Source: Acidobacteriaceae bacterium
Lineage (GTDB): Bacteria > Acidobacteriota > Terriglobia > Terriglobales > Acidobacteriaceae
Direction: 5' to 3'
Length of the DNA stretch: 5,514 bases
NCBI GenBank assembly: GCA_027311125.1
Contig: DAICZO010000059.1
Location: 1-5,514 of the forward strand
Below are positions 1 to 5,514 of this stretch, piece after piece. The number at the start of each line of letters is the position of its first letter. The first letter of the stretch is position 1. The notes beneath the pieces are model-generated. The model ran no database searches. It worked only from the letters and a program-made list of their open reading frames with translations, and was not told the DNA's origin. The translations under genes and the position numbers were made by a program.

Positions 1-62
1 CTATATCTATGGGTCTTCGCTACCGATGTATGATCTCGATTTTGGGTGACAAAGAAGAGAAT

Positions 63-1007
63 CTAGTCGATGAAGCTGCGGGTGATGTTGCCGTAGGCGT
101 CGATGCGGCGGTCGCTGAGGAAGGGCCAGTTGCGGCGGGTCTCTTCAACGAGCGCGGGATCGATTTCTGCGATGAGGATTTCTTCGTCCGTGTGCGAGGC
201 TTTGGCGATGATGCGGCCGAAGGGATCAGCAAGGAAGCTGCCGCCCCAGAACTCGAGGCCGGACTGCGGGGTGTGGTCGCCGGGGCCGGTCATGGTGATG
301 CCGTTGTGGGTGACATCGCCGTGCTCGTGGCCTCCACGGTTGACGGCGCCGACGAAGACTCCGTTGGCGATGGCATGGGAGCGCTGCATGGTCTGCCAGG
401 CGGAGTATTGGGCTTCGCCGTACTCGGCTTTCTCGGAGGGGTGCCAGCCGATGGCGGTGGGGTAGAAGAGGGTGTTGGCTCCGCTGAGGGCGGTGAGACG
501 GGCGGCCTCGGGGTACCACTGGTCCCAGCAGATGAGGGTGCCGATGTTTCCGTGGCTGGTGGTCTGGGCCTTGAAGCCGAGGTCGCCGGGGGTGAAGTAG
601 AACTTCTCGTAGTAGAGGGGGTCGTCGGGGATGTGCATCTTGCGGTAGATGCTGTGGATGTGGTCGGGGCCGGTGGCGGCGTGGTCGAGGATGGCTGCGG
701 TGTTGTGGTAGAGGCCGGGAGCGCGGCGCTCGAAGAGGCTGGCGACGAGGACGATTTTTTCTTCGCGGACGATGGCGCTGAGGCGCGCGGTGGAAGGGCC
801 GGGGATGGACTCGGCGGTGTCGAAGAGGGCATGCTCTTCGCGCTGGCAGAAGTACTGGGCGCGGAAGAGTTCGGGGAGACAGACGATGTTGGCTCCGGCG
901 CGGGCGGCCTCGCGGACGCGGTCGGCGGCTTTGTCGAGGTTGGCGGCGGTGTCCGGGGCGCAGGACATCTTGATGAGGGCGATGCGGGGATTGGTGGTCT
1001 TGGGCAT
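63..1007 (-). CDS. aguB: N-carbamoylputrescine amidase (nitrilase superfamily)
   Basis: The predicted cytoplasmic enzyme hydrolyses N-carbamoylputrescine to putrescine, CO2 and ammonia, the last step of the agmatine deiminase route to polyamines. The 314-residue product shows the nitrilase Glu-Lys-Cys catalytic triad: E46 in CLPELF, K123 in YRKMHIPDD and C160 in LICWDQWYPEAAR. The supporting second glutamate is E134 in YYEKFYFTPGD. The YRKMHIPDDPLYYEKFYFTPGD-type block and the C-terminal WPFLSDRRIDAYG segment are typical of AguB, whose members are usually about 290-300 residues. The ATG at 1007 was chosen because AGGA lies 8 nt upstream on the minus strand and the nitrilase fold begins at once (NPRIALIKMSC). 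An in-frame ATG at 1160 would add 51 low-complexity residues and has no ribosome binding site. The usual partner, agmatine deiminase, is not visible; it could lie left of the window. The gene diverges from glnA. Its codons favour C in third position, unlike the G-ending genes on the other strand. Another carbon-nitrogen hydrolase specificity is possible but less likely. Confidence 0.91.
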   Translation of the reverse strand: MPKTTNPRIALIKMSCAPDTAANLDKAADRVREAARAGANIVCLPELFRAQYFCQREEHALFDTAESIPGPSTARLSAIVREEKIVLVASLFERRAPGLYHNTAAILDHAATGPDHIHSIYRKMHIPDDPLYYEKFYFTPGDLGFKAQTTSHGNIGTLICWDQWYPEAARLTALSGANTLFYPTAIGWHPSEKAEYGEAQYSAWQTMQRSHAIANGVFVGAVNRGGHEHGDVTHNGITMTGPGDHTPQSGLEFWGGSFLADPFGRIIAKASHTDEEILIAEIDPALVEETRRNWPFLSDRRIDAYGNITRSFID

Positions 1008-1321
1008 GAAAGAGTTCCTAAGTAATGAGGGTACGGTATTGTGGCGGTTTGCCCAAGTTGCGGACGGGTGAATTTCTGGCTTTTGGCGGGGATTGGCCGA
1101 GTGGGGGCTGGAATGGCGGTTGATTATGCGGGGATTGTGGTGTTGGTGGAGTTGAAGCAATGAAGTTGAAGCACAAAAACTTTTGCCTGTGTGAATTTTT
1201 CTGATACGTTGAAAGTGTTGGGTAGCTGGCCCCCGTCGCTCCAGCGCTCTTCGACCCCATTACAACCAACTTCACCGCCTTGTTGCGGAATACGTGTACT
1301 TCAGTGCAGAAGGAGTGTCAT
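1008..1321. other. Divergent intergenic region aguB/glnA
   Basis: This 314-bp gap must contain the promoters of both aguB (leftward) and glnA (rightward). It has an AT-richer stretch at about 1170-1215, next to a 9-bp direct repeat GTTGAAGCA at 1151-1159 and 1165-1173 (14-bp period). I found no -35/-10 pair with a good match to the sigma70 consensus and no convincing sigma54 -24/-12 element. Open frames here (a minus-strand frame at 1018-1275 and the in-frame upstream extensions of both genes) lack ribosome binding sites and recognisable protein sequence, so I read the region as non-coding. Confidence 0.7.
1310..1315 (+). promoter_or_regulatory. glnA ribosome binding site, fixes a TTG start
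   Basis: AAGGAG lies 6 nt before TTG at 1322-1324, which is ideal spacing. The frame is open back to a TTG at 1280, but that codon has no Shine-Dalgarno sequence, and this AAGGAG would then lie inside the coding region. The site therefore selects 1322 as the start, giving MSEFRDFLEL as the N-terminus. Confidence 0.85.
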
Positions 1322-2749
1322 TTGAGCGAATTTCGAGATTTTCTGGAGCTTTCCTACGGCGAACTAGAGGACCTGAACCTGCAGGCGAAAGAACAGCGCA
1401 AGAAGCGCGTCTCTGCCGACGTGATTCGGGAAGAACGCTTGAAGTACCTGACAGACGAGCGCCGGATCAAGGCTGTGACGGTCCTGTTCAGCGACCTGGA
1501 AGGCCGTCTGCACATGTTGGACTACGATAAGAAGTTTCTGGTGAAGAGCTACGACAACCTGACTTTTGACGGTTCTTCGATTCGCGGGTTTACGACGCAG
1601 CGGGAGAGCGATCTGCGTTTGGGTATTGACTGGAGCGCCTTCTACTGGGTGCCGGCGGATGTGTTTGGCGCGGGCAAGGTGATGGTGTTTGGCGAAGTGA
1701 TCGACAAGAACGGCGGCACCTACTCGGGCGACCTGCGCGGCGTGTTGAAGCAGTACTCCCAGGAGTTGTTCGATAAGAACGGGTACACGCTGAATGCGGC
1801 GAACGAGATTGAAGGCTTCCTGTTTGAGGGTGTGGACGCCGAGCGCAGCTACCACGAGACGGGGACGTTCGAGTATGTGAACAAGGGTGGCTACTACCAC
1901 TCGCTGCCCGGCGATCCGCTGCGTGAGTTTATCGACACGACTGCGGAAGTGCAGCGCGCGATGGGCTTCGAGAACGAAAAAGACCACCCTGAAGTTGCTC
2001 CGAGCCAGTTCGAGATCAACTACAGCTATGGCGAAGTGGTTGCGGCCGCCGACCAGATTCAGTTGTACAAACTGATCTGCCGCCAGGTGGCGACGCAGAT
2101 GGGCATGACGGCGAGCTTTTTGCCCAAGCCCGTGGTTGGCGTGAACGGCAGCGGTATGCACACGAACGTTTCAATCACGAAGAACGGCAAGAACCTTTTC
2201 TGGGACCCCAAGGGTGAAGAGAAGATCTCGAAGCTGGCGTGGCAGTTTACGGATCGCATTCTGACGCATGGCAATGATCTTTGCCTGCTGCTGAATGCCA
2301 GCGTGAACTCGTACCGTCGTCTTGATCCTCACTTTGAGGCTCCGAACCAGATCAAGGCTTCGGCGACAGACCGTGGATCGATGGTGCGTATTCCGATTGG
2401 CAACGAGAAGTCTTCGCGTGTGGAAGTGCGTTCGGTTGGTCCGGATGCGAACCCGTACATGGTGCTGTACTCGATCTTCAAGACGGGTCTGGATGGCAAC
2501 ACGGCGAAGATCAAGAACCTGCGCCAGGCGGATCGTTATCTGCCGGACAACATCTACACGGCGATTGATAACTTCCGCGCCGCAGAGTGGACTTCGACGA
2601 TTCTGGGCGAAGAGGTGAAGAGCCGTTATGCGGATCTGAAGCAGGCTTCGGCTGATCGCTGCCCACGGTTGCTGGGTACGATTGTGAAGACGTCGGAGGT
2701 TCAGTTCCACCACGATGTTTATAACCAGTTGCTCTGGAATATTTTCTAG
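1322..2749 (+). CDS. glnA: Glutamine synthetase, divergent type I-like
   Basis: The predicted cytoplasmic enzyme makes glutamine from glutamate, ammonia and ATP. The 475-residue product has an N-terminal helical segment (about 1-48), a beta-grasp domain (about 50-125) and the C-terminal catalytic domain. Conserved sites are D83 in FDGSS, metal-binding E162 and E164 in NEIEGFLFEG, E231 in SQFEINYS and E238, H280 in NGSGMH, and the NSYRRL block with flap glutamate E339 (HFEAP). Arginines sit at R351, R356 and in RVEVR (366-370), followed by ANPYM. Bacterial type I enzymes are about 440-475 residues. Two features are unusual. About 45 residues precede the beta-grasp domain. The C-terminus has NIYTAI (410-415) where adenylylated enzymes have NLYDLP, so Y412 may align with the modified tyrosine but its context is different. 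Control by GlnE-type adenylylation is therefore doubtful. The start is a TTG with a strong ribosome binding site, and a strong terminator follows, so the gene is probably monocistronic. A GS-like enzyme with another substrate is possible, but the active-site set favours true glutamine synthetase. Confidence 0.93.
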   Translation: MSEFRDFLELSYGELEDLNLQAKEQRKKRVSADVIREERLKYLTDERRIKAVTVLFSDLEGRLHMLDYDKKFLVKSYDNLTFDGSSIRGFTTQRESDLRLGIDWSAFYWVPADVFGAGKVMVFGEVIDKNGGTYSGDLRGVLKQYSQELFDKNGYTLNAANEIEGFLFEGVDAERSYHETGTFEYVNKGGYYHSLPGDPLREFIDTTAEVQRAMGFENEKDHPEVAPSQFEINYSYGEVVAAADQIQLYKLICRQVATQMGMTASFLPKPVVGVNGSGMHTNVSITKNGKNLFWDPKGEEKISKLAWQFTDRILTHGNDLCLLLNASVNSYRRLDPHFEAPNQIKASATDRGSMVRIPIGNEKSSRVEVRSVGPDANPYMVLYSIFKTGLDGNTAKIKNLRQADRYLPDNIYTAIDNFRAAEWTSTILGEEVKSRYADLKQASADRCPRLLGTIVKTSEVQFHHDVYNQLLWNIF

Positions 2750-2767
2750 TCGACTGTAGAGGATGGT

Positions 2768-2800
2768 GAAAGAGCCCTGGCCTTTGGCTGGGGCTTTTTC
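2768..2800 (+). terminator. Intrinsic terminator after glnA
   Basis: The core hairpin pairs 2773-2782 (AGCCCTGGCC) with 2786-2795 (GGCTGGGGCT): 10 bp including two G-T wobbles, with a TTT loop. It is followed by four more T. Upstream GAAAG at 2768-2772 can pair with TTTTC at 2796-2800, extending the stem to 15 bp. It begins 19 bp after the glnA stop and separates glnA from icd. The A-rich/T-rich flanks mean the inverted repeat could also work on the opposite strand, although no leftward gene ends here. Confidence 0.9.
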
Positions 2801-2804
2801 AGCT

Positions 2805-2840
2805 TTGTGCGGTGAGCGGACTTGTTGTGCGGTAAACGGA
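2805..2840 (+). repeat. 16-bp direct repeat in the icd leader
   Basis: TTGTGCGGTGAGCGGA (2805-2820) recurs as TTGTGCGGTAAACGGA (2825-2840), with 14 of 16 positions identical and a 20-bp period, about two helical turns. It lies just after the glnA terminator and 70-105 bp before the icd start, where an operator pair could sit. No known regulator motif was recognised. Alternatively it is a chance local duplication. Confidence 0.6.
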
Positions 2841-2848
2841 ATGCTGTC

Positions 2849-2878
2849 TTGCGAGCTGTATCTTTGCGATGGTAGGCT
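2849..2878 (+). promoter_or_regulatory. Weak candidate sigma70-type promoter for icd
   Basis: TTGCGA (2849-2854) and TAGGCT (2873-2878) are separated by 18 bp, directly after the direct repeat. The matches to TTGACA and TATAAT are only 4/6 and 3/6. The terminator upstream makes a promoter in 2800-2890 likely, but this exact placement is tentative. Confidence 0.25.
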
Positions 2879-2879
2879 G

Positions 2880-2898
2880 CCTCCAATTGTTCTGGAGG
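2880..2898 (+). promoter_or_regulatory. icd ribosome binding site inside a small hairpin
   Basis: CCTCCA (2880-2885) is the exact complement of TGGAGG (2893-2898), with a 7-nt loop ATTGTTC. The right arm is the Shine-Dalgarno of icd (GGAGGA 2894-2899, 10 nt before ATG 2910). Folding would occlude ribosome access and suggests translational tuning. The stem is only 6 bp, so any effect may be modest. Confidence 0.5.
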
Positions 2899-2909
2899 AT
2901 TTTGACGCG

Positions 2910-4313
2910 ATGAAAGCCAGCTATAACGGAATTGCCGTTCCCACTGATGGTCAGCCGATTGAATATGCCAATGGAACGTTTACGGTACCGGACCATCCGA
3001 TCATTCCGTTTATCGAGGGTGATGGAACGGGGCGGGATATCTGGCGTGCTTCGCAGCGGGTATTCGATGCAGCGGTGGAGAAAGCGTATGGCGGCAAGCG
3101 CGGTGTGAAGTGGTTTGAAGTGCTGGCGGGTGAGAAGGCGTATCGGCAGACGCAGAACTGGCTTCCGGATGACACGGTGAGCGCGACGATGGACTTTCGC
3201 GTGTCGATCAAGGGACCGCTGACGACGCCGGTGGGTGGCGGGATTCGCAGTTTGAATGTGGCGCTGCGGCAGTTGATGGATCTGTACCAGTGCGTGCGTC
3301 CGGTGAAGTACTACGCGGGGGGGCCCAGCCCGGTGAAGCATCCGGAGCAGTTGGATGTGGTGATCTTCCGGGAGAATACGGAGGACATTTATGCAGGCAT
3401 CGAGTTCCGCGAGGGGACTCCGGAGGCGGCGAAGTTTATCGCGTTTGTGAACGACGAGATGCTGAAGGGGACGAAGAAGAAGATTCGTCTGGACTCGGGT
3501 GTGGGGGTGAAGCCGATCTCGATCACGGGGTCGAAGCGGCTGGTGCGGGCGGCGATTGCGTTTGCGCTGAAGGAAGGGCGCAAGACGGTGACGCTGGTGC
3601 ACAAGGGGAATATCCAGAAGTTTACGGAAGGCGCGTTCCGCGAGTGGGGCTATGAGGTGGCGACGCAGGAGTTCCGCGAGCAAACGGTGACGGAGCGGGA
3701 GAGCTGGATACTGGGGAACGTGGAGGCGAATCCTGCGCTGACGGCGGAGGAGAATGCCGCGTTGATCGAGCCGGGAATCGAGTTTGCGGCCAAGGAGTTT
3801 GGCGAGAGCGTGGTGGCCGAGGTGAAGGCGGTGCTGGCGTCGATTGGAAAGACGCATGGGAATGGCCAGTGGAAGCAGAAGGTGCTGGTTAATGACAGGA
3901 TTGCGGACTCGATCTTCCAGCAGATTATTATTCGGCCTTCGGACTACAGCGTGCTGGCAACGACGAACCTGAATGGCTACTACATTTCGGATGCGGCGGC
4001 GGCACAGGTGGGCGGATTGGGAATCGCTCCGGGCGCGAACATTGGCGATGGATATGCGGTGTTTGAGGCGACGCATGGGACGGCTCCGAAGTATGCGGAT
4101 AAAGATGTGATCAATCCGGGATCGGTGATTCTGTCGGGCGTGATGCTGTTCGACTTCTTGGGCTGGACGGAGGCGGCGCGGCTGATCGAAAGCTCGATGG
4201 AGAAGACGATTGCGCAGAAGTTTGTGACGTATGACTTTGAGCGGTCGATGGTGGGCGCGACGAAGGCTAAGACGAGTGAGTTTGCGAGCCGTATGATTGA
4301 GAATATGAGTTAG
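2910..4313 (+). CDS. icd: Isocitrate dehydrogenase, NADP-dependent
   Basis: The predicted cytoplasmic TCA-cycle enzyme oxidatively decarboxylates isocitrate to 2-oxoglutarate, giving CO2 and NADPH. The 467-residue product matches the prokaryotic homodimeric Icd family throughout. Visible landmarks are IEGDGTG (35-41), KGPLTTPVGGGIRSLN (101-116, S114 matching the E. coli phosphorylation serine), FRENTEDIYAG (153-163, with R154 and Y161), HKGNI (231-235, with K232), D333 and D361 as metal-binding candidates, and APGANIGD. NADP preference is supported by K394-Y395 in GTAPKYA and by Y441 and R445 in TYDFER. The protein is about 50 residues longer than E. coli Icd. The extra sequence lies around residues 260-325 (ESWILGN to THGNGQWKQK), an insertion I recall from cyanobacterial-type enzymes, so it is a subfamily trait rather than damage. 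ATG 2910 was preferred over the open frame back to 2763, because it has GGAGGA upstream and the earlier codons overlap the glnA terminator. mdh follows 75 bp later, probably in the same operon. Confidence 0.97.
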   Translation: MKASYNGIAVPTDGQPIEYANGTFTVPDHPIIPFIEGDGTGRDIWRASQRVFDAAVEKAYGGKRGVKWFEVLAGEKAYRQTQNWLPDDTVSATMDFRVSIKGPLTTPVGGGIRSLNVALRQLMDLYQCVRPVKYYAGGPSPVKHPEQLDVVIFRENTEDIYAGIEFREGTPEAAKFIAFVNDEMLKGTKKKIRLDSGVGVKPISITGSKRLVRAAIAFALKEGRKTVTLVHKGNIQKFTEGAFREWGYEVATQEFREQTVTERESWILGNVEANPALTAEENAALIEPGIEFAAKEFGESVVAEVKAVLASIGKTHGNGQWKQKVLVNDRIADSIFQQIIIRPSDYSVLATTNLNGYYISDAAAAQVGGLGIAPGANIGDGYAVFEATHGTAPKYADKDVINPGSVILSGVMLFDFLGWTEAARLIESSMEKTIAQKFVTYDFERSMVGATKAKTSEFASRMIENMS

Positions 4314-4378
4314 TGGTACGAGACGAAGAGCAGGTCTTTCCGCTGTGCGGACGGATGACAAACCATTGCAGAAGAACC

Positions 4379-4383
4379 AGGAG
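4379..4383 (+). promoter_or_regulatory. mdh ribosome binding site
   Basis: AGGAG lies 5 nt before the ATG at 4389. With no terminator in the 75-bp icd-mdh gap, it supports independent translation of mdh from a shared transcript. Confidence 0.7.
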
Positions 4384-4388
4384 AAGAG

Positions 4389-5318
4389 ATGCGTAAAAAG
4401 GTATCGATCGTAGGCGCGGGTAATGTTGGGGCAACGGCTGCACACTGGATTGCGGCGAAGGAACTGGCGGATGTGGTGCTGATCGACGTGGTGGAAGGCG
4501 TGCCGCAGGGCAAGGCGCTGGATCTGCTGCAGGCGATGCCGATCGAGAAGCAGGACTGCTCGATTGTGGGTACGAATGACTATGCGGATACGGCGAACTC
4601 GGACATTGTGGTGATTACGGCGGGGATTCCGCGTAAGCCGGGGATGAGCCGGGACGATTTGCTGAATACGAACTTCAACATCATGTCGGACGTGGTGGGG
4701 AAGGTGGTGGCGAACTCGCCGAACTGCATTTTGATTATTGTTTCGAATCCTCTGGACGCGATGGCGCAGGCTGCGTTCAAGAAGTCGGGCTTTCCGCGGG
4801 AGCGTGTGATTGGGATGGCCGGGGTGCTGGATTCGGCGCGGTTCCGGACGTTTATTGCCGAGGAGTTGAAGGTGTCGGTCGAGAATGTAACTGCTTTTGT
4901 TCTGGGTGGCCATGGCGATACGATGGTGCCGCTGAGCCGCTACTCGACGATGGCGGGGATTCCGATTACCGAGTTGATTGCACCGGAGCGGTTGAAGGAG
5001 TTGGAGACGCGCACTGCGAATGGCGGCGCGGAGATTGTGAAGCACCTGAAGACAGGTTCGGCCTACTATGCTCCTTCGGCTGCGGCAGTGGAGATGGTGG
5101 AGGCGATTCTGAAGGACAAGAAGAAGATTCTGCCTTGCGCGGCTTACCTGCAGGGGGAGTATGGAATCTCCGGGCTGTATGTCGGGGTGCCTTGCAAGCT
5201 GGGCTCGAAGGGACTGGAGCAGATCATTGAGATCAAGCTGACGGCTGAGGAGCAGGCTGCGCTGCAGAAGAGCGCGGACTCGGTGAAGGAGCTTTGCACG
5301 GTGATCGGAGTGGCTTAG
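4389..5318 (+). CDS. mdh: Malate dehydrogenase, NAD-dependent, LDH-like type
   Basis: The predicted cytoplasmic enzyme interconverts malate and oxaloacetate with NAD in the TCA cycle. The 309-residue length is usual for the LDH-like bacterial malate dehydrogenases. The N-terminal Rossmann fold has the glycine motif GAGNVG (9-14) and D33 after the second strand (LIDVVEG), which selects NAD over NADP. Substrate choice is shown by R82 in IPRKPGMSR, where lactate dehydrogenases carry glutamine, and R88 is the second substrate arginine. The catalytic set is D148 and R151 in LDSARFR and H175 in GGHGDTM, and IVSNPLD (117-123) is also conserved. The ATG at 4389 has AGGAG 5 nt upstream. The gene sits 75 bp after icd in the same orientation and ends at a strong terminator, consistent with an icd-mdh operon supplying two TCA steps. 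Lactate dehydrogenase activity is unlikely given R82. Nothing looks truncated. Confidence 0.96.
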   Translation: MRKKVSIVGAGNVGATAAHWIAAKELADVVLIDVVEGVPQGKALDLLQAMPIEKQDCSIVGTNDYADTANSDIVVITAGIPRKPGMSRDDLLNTNFNIMSDVVGKVVANSPNCILIIVSNPLDAMAQAAFKKSGFPRERVIGMAGVLDSARFRTFIAEELKVSVENVTAFVLGGHGDTMVPLSRYSTMAGIPITELIAPERLKELETRTANGGAEIVKHLKTGSAYYAPSAAAVEMVEAILKDKKKILPCAAYLQGEYGISGLYVGVPCKLGSKGLEQIIEIKLTAEEQAALQKSADSVKELCTVIGVA

Positions 5319-5339
5319 GCTGCTGGTGATGTGATGTGA

Positions 5340-5364
5340 AAGGCCCGCTCGATGAGCGGGCCTT
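5340..5364 (+). terminator. Intrinsic terminator after mdh
   Basis: An 11-bp perfect stem pairs AAGGCCCGCTC (5340-5350) with GAGCGGGCCTT (5354-5364) around a GAT loop. It starts 21 bp after the mdh stop. The tail GCTGTTTT holds TTTT at 5369-5372, a weaker U-tract than after glnA, but the stem is very GC-rich. It closes the putative icd-mdh transcript. Confidence 0.9.
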
Positions 5365-5424
5365 GCTGTTTTGCATGGTGTCTGATTGTTGGTGTAACGG
5401 TTAGATTGTGCCTTTGTGAAGGAA

Positions 5425-5494
5425 GGCATACCCCAGGGGCTAAAGCCCGCTTTTGGGGTTGGCCTGGATGCCAAGGCTAAAGCCTTGGCGTACC
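5425..5494. repeat. REP/BIME-like intergenic repeat, two GGCTAAAGCC hairpins
   Basis: Two inverted repeats share the core GGCTAAAGCC. The first has GGGCT-AA-AGCCC at 5437-5448, enclosed by ACCCCA (5430-5435) pairing with TGGGGT (5454-5459). The second is GCCAAGGCT-AA-AGCCTTGGC at 5470-5489 with 9-bp perfect arms. The pair is bounded by GGCATACC (5425-5432) and GGCGTACC (5487-5494), which differ at one base. Neither hairpin has a T-tract, so they are not ordinary terminators. The architecture resembles dispersed palindromic elements. I recall similar sequences between genes in Acidobacteriaceae genomes, but only this copy is visible here. Confidence 0.65.
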
Positions 5495-5514
5495 TAGAGG
5501 CAAAGACTTAGAGG

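Noticed and set aside
9..1025. A 338-codon open frame on the plus strand over aguB
   Set aside because: It is in codon register with aguB on the other strand and translates to Gly/Val/Ala-rich low-complexity sequence. The aguB frame has the full nitrilase catalytic triad.
1008..1160. N-terminal extension of aguB from an upstream ATG at 1160
   Set aside because: The 51 added residues are rich in Pro, His, Asn and Ser, match no nitrilase feature and have no SD, whereas ATG 1007 has AGGA at a good distance.
1183..1210. Sigma70 promoter for glnA using TTGCCT and TACGTT
   Set aside because: Both hexamers match poorly (the second only 3 of 6) with a 16-bp spacer. It is not better than expected by chance in this AT-richer stretch.
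1222..1240. Sigma54 -24/-12 promoter upstream of glnA (CTGGCCCCCGTCGCT)
   Set aside because: The GG and GC pairs are separated by 8 nt rather than the required 10, and the TTGC half is absent.
1018..1275. A possible 85-residue minus-strand protein in the aguB-glnA gap
   Set aside because: It has low-complexity Pro/Ser-rich translation, no clear ribosome binding site, and overlaps the region that must hold two promoters.
1364..2161. A 265-codon minus-strand open frame inside glnA
   Set aside because: It is antisense to conserved glutamine synthetase sequence, has no recognisable family, and is explained by codon bias.
4339..4351. Small hairpin TCCGC-TGT-GCGGA between icd and mdh as a terminator
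   Set aside because: The stem is only 5 bp and no T-tract follows, so it is unlikely to stop transcription.
2799..5474. An 891-codon open frame on the minus strand spanning icd and mdh
   Set aside because: It is codon-on-codon antisense to two certain genes. Sense codons TTA, CTA and TCA, which would give antisense stops, are avoided here because codons mostly end in G or C. Its translation is Arg/His/Leu-rich with no recognisable domain.

Overview
This window holds four complete protein genes of central carbon and nitrogen metabolism from a fairly GC-rich bacterium. The proteins and a terminal repeat built on GGCTAAAGCC look most like Acidobacteriota (Terriglobia / Acidobacteriaceae). That placement is recognition from memory rather than a search result, so it is moderate confidence. 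No phage, transposase, CRISPR array, rRNA or tRNA was seen.

Layout: positions 1-62 carry no recognisable gene. An N-carbamoylputrescine amidase (aguB) runs leftward at 63-1007. It diverges across a 314-bp non-coding gap from a type I-like glutamine synthetase (glnA, 1322-2749, TTG start). A strong intrinsic terminator (2768-2800) closes glnA. NADP-type isocitrate dehydrogenase (icd, 2910-4313) follows, with a leader that holds a 16-bp direct repeat and a small hairpin covering its ribosome binding site. An LDH-like malate dehydrogenase (mdh, 4389-5318) lies 75 bp downstream with no terminator between, so icd-mdh is probably one transcript. It ends at a textbook terminator (5340-5364). The right edge (5425-5494) is a repeat with two GGCTAAAGCC-cored inverted repeats, probably a dispersed REP/BIME-like element.

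How the genes fit together: Icd makes 2-oxoglutarate and NADPH, Mdh interconverts malate and oxaloacetate, and GlnA fixes ammonia onto glutamate. AguB releases ammonia while making putrescine from N-carbamoylputrescine. The cluster therefore sits at the 2-oxoglutarate/ammonia junction. Only icd-mdh has sequence support for co-transcription; the wider link is inference.

The region is mostly ordinary core metabolism and I found no convincing undescribed system. The points most worth a second look are the icd leader (tandem repeat and SD-sequestering hairpin), the divergent C-terminus of the glutamine synthetase, and the terminal repeat.
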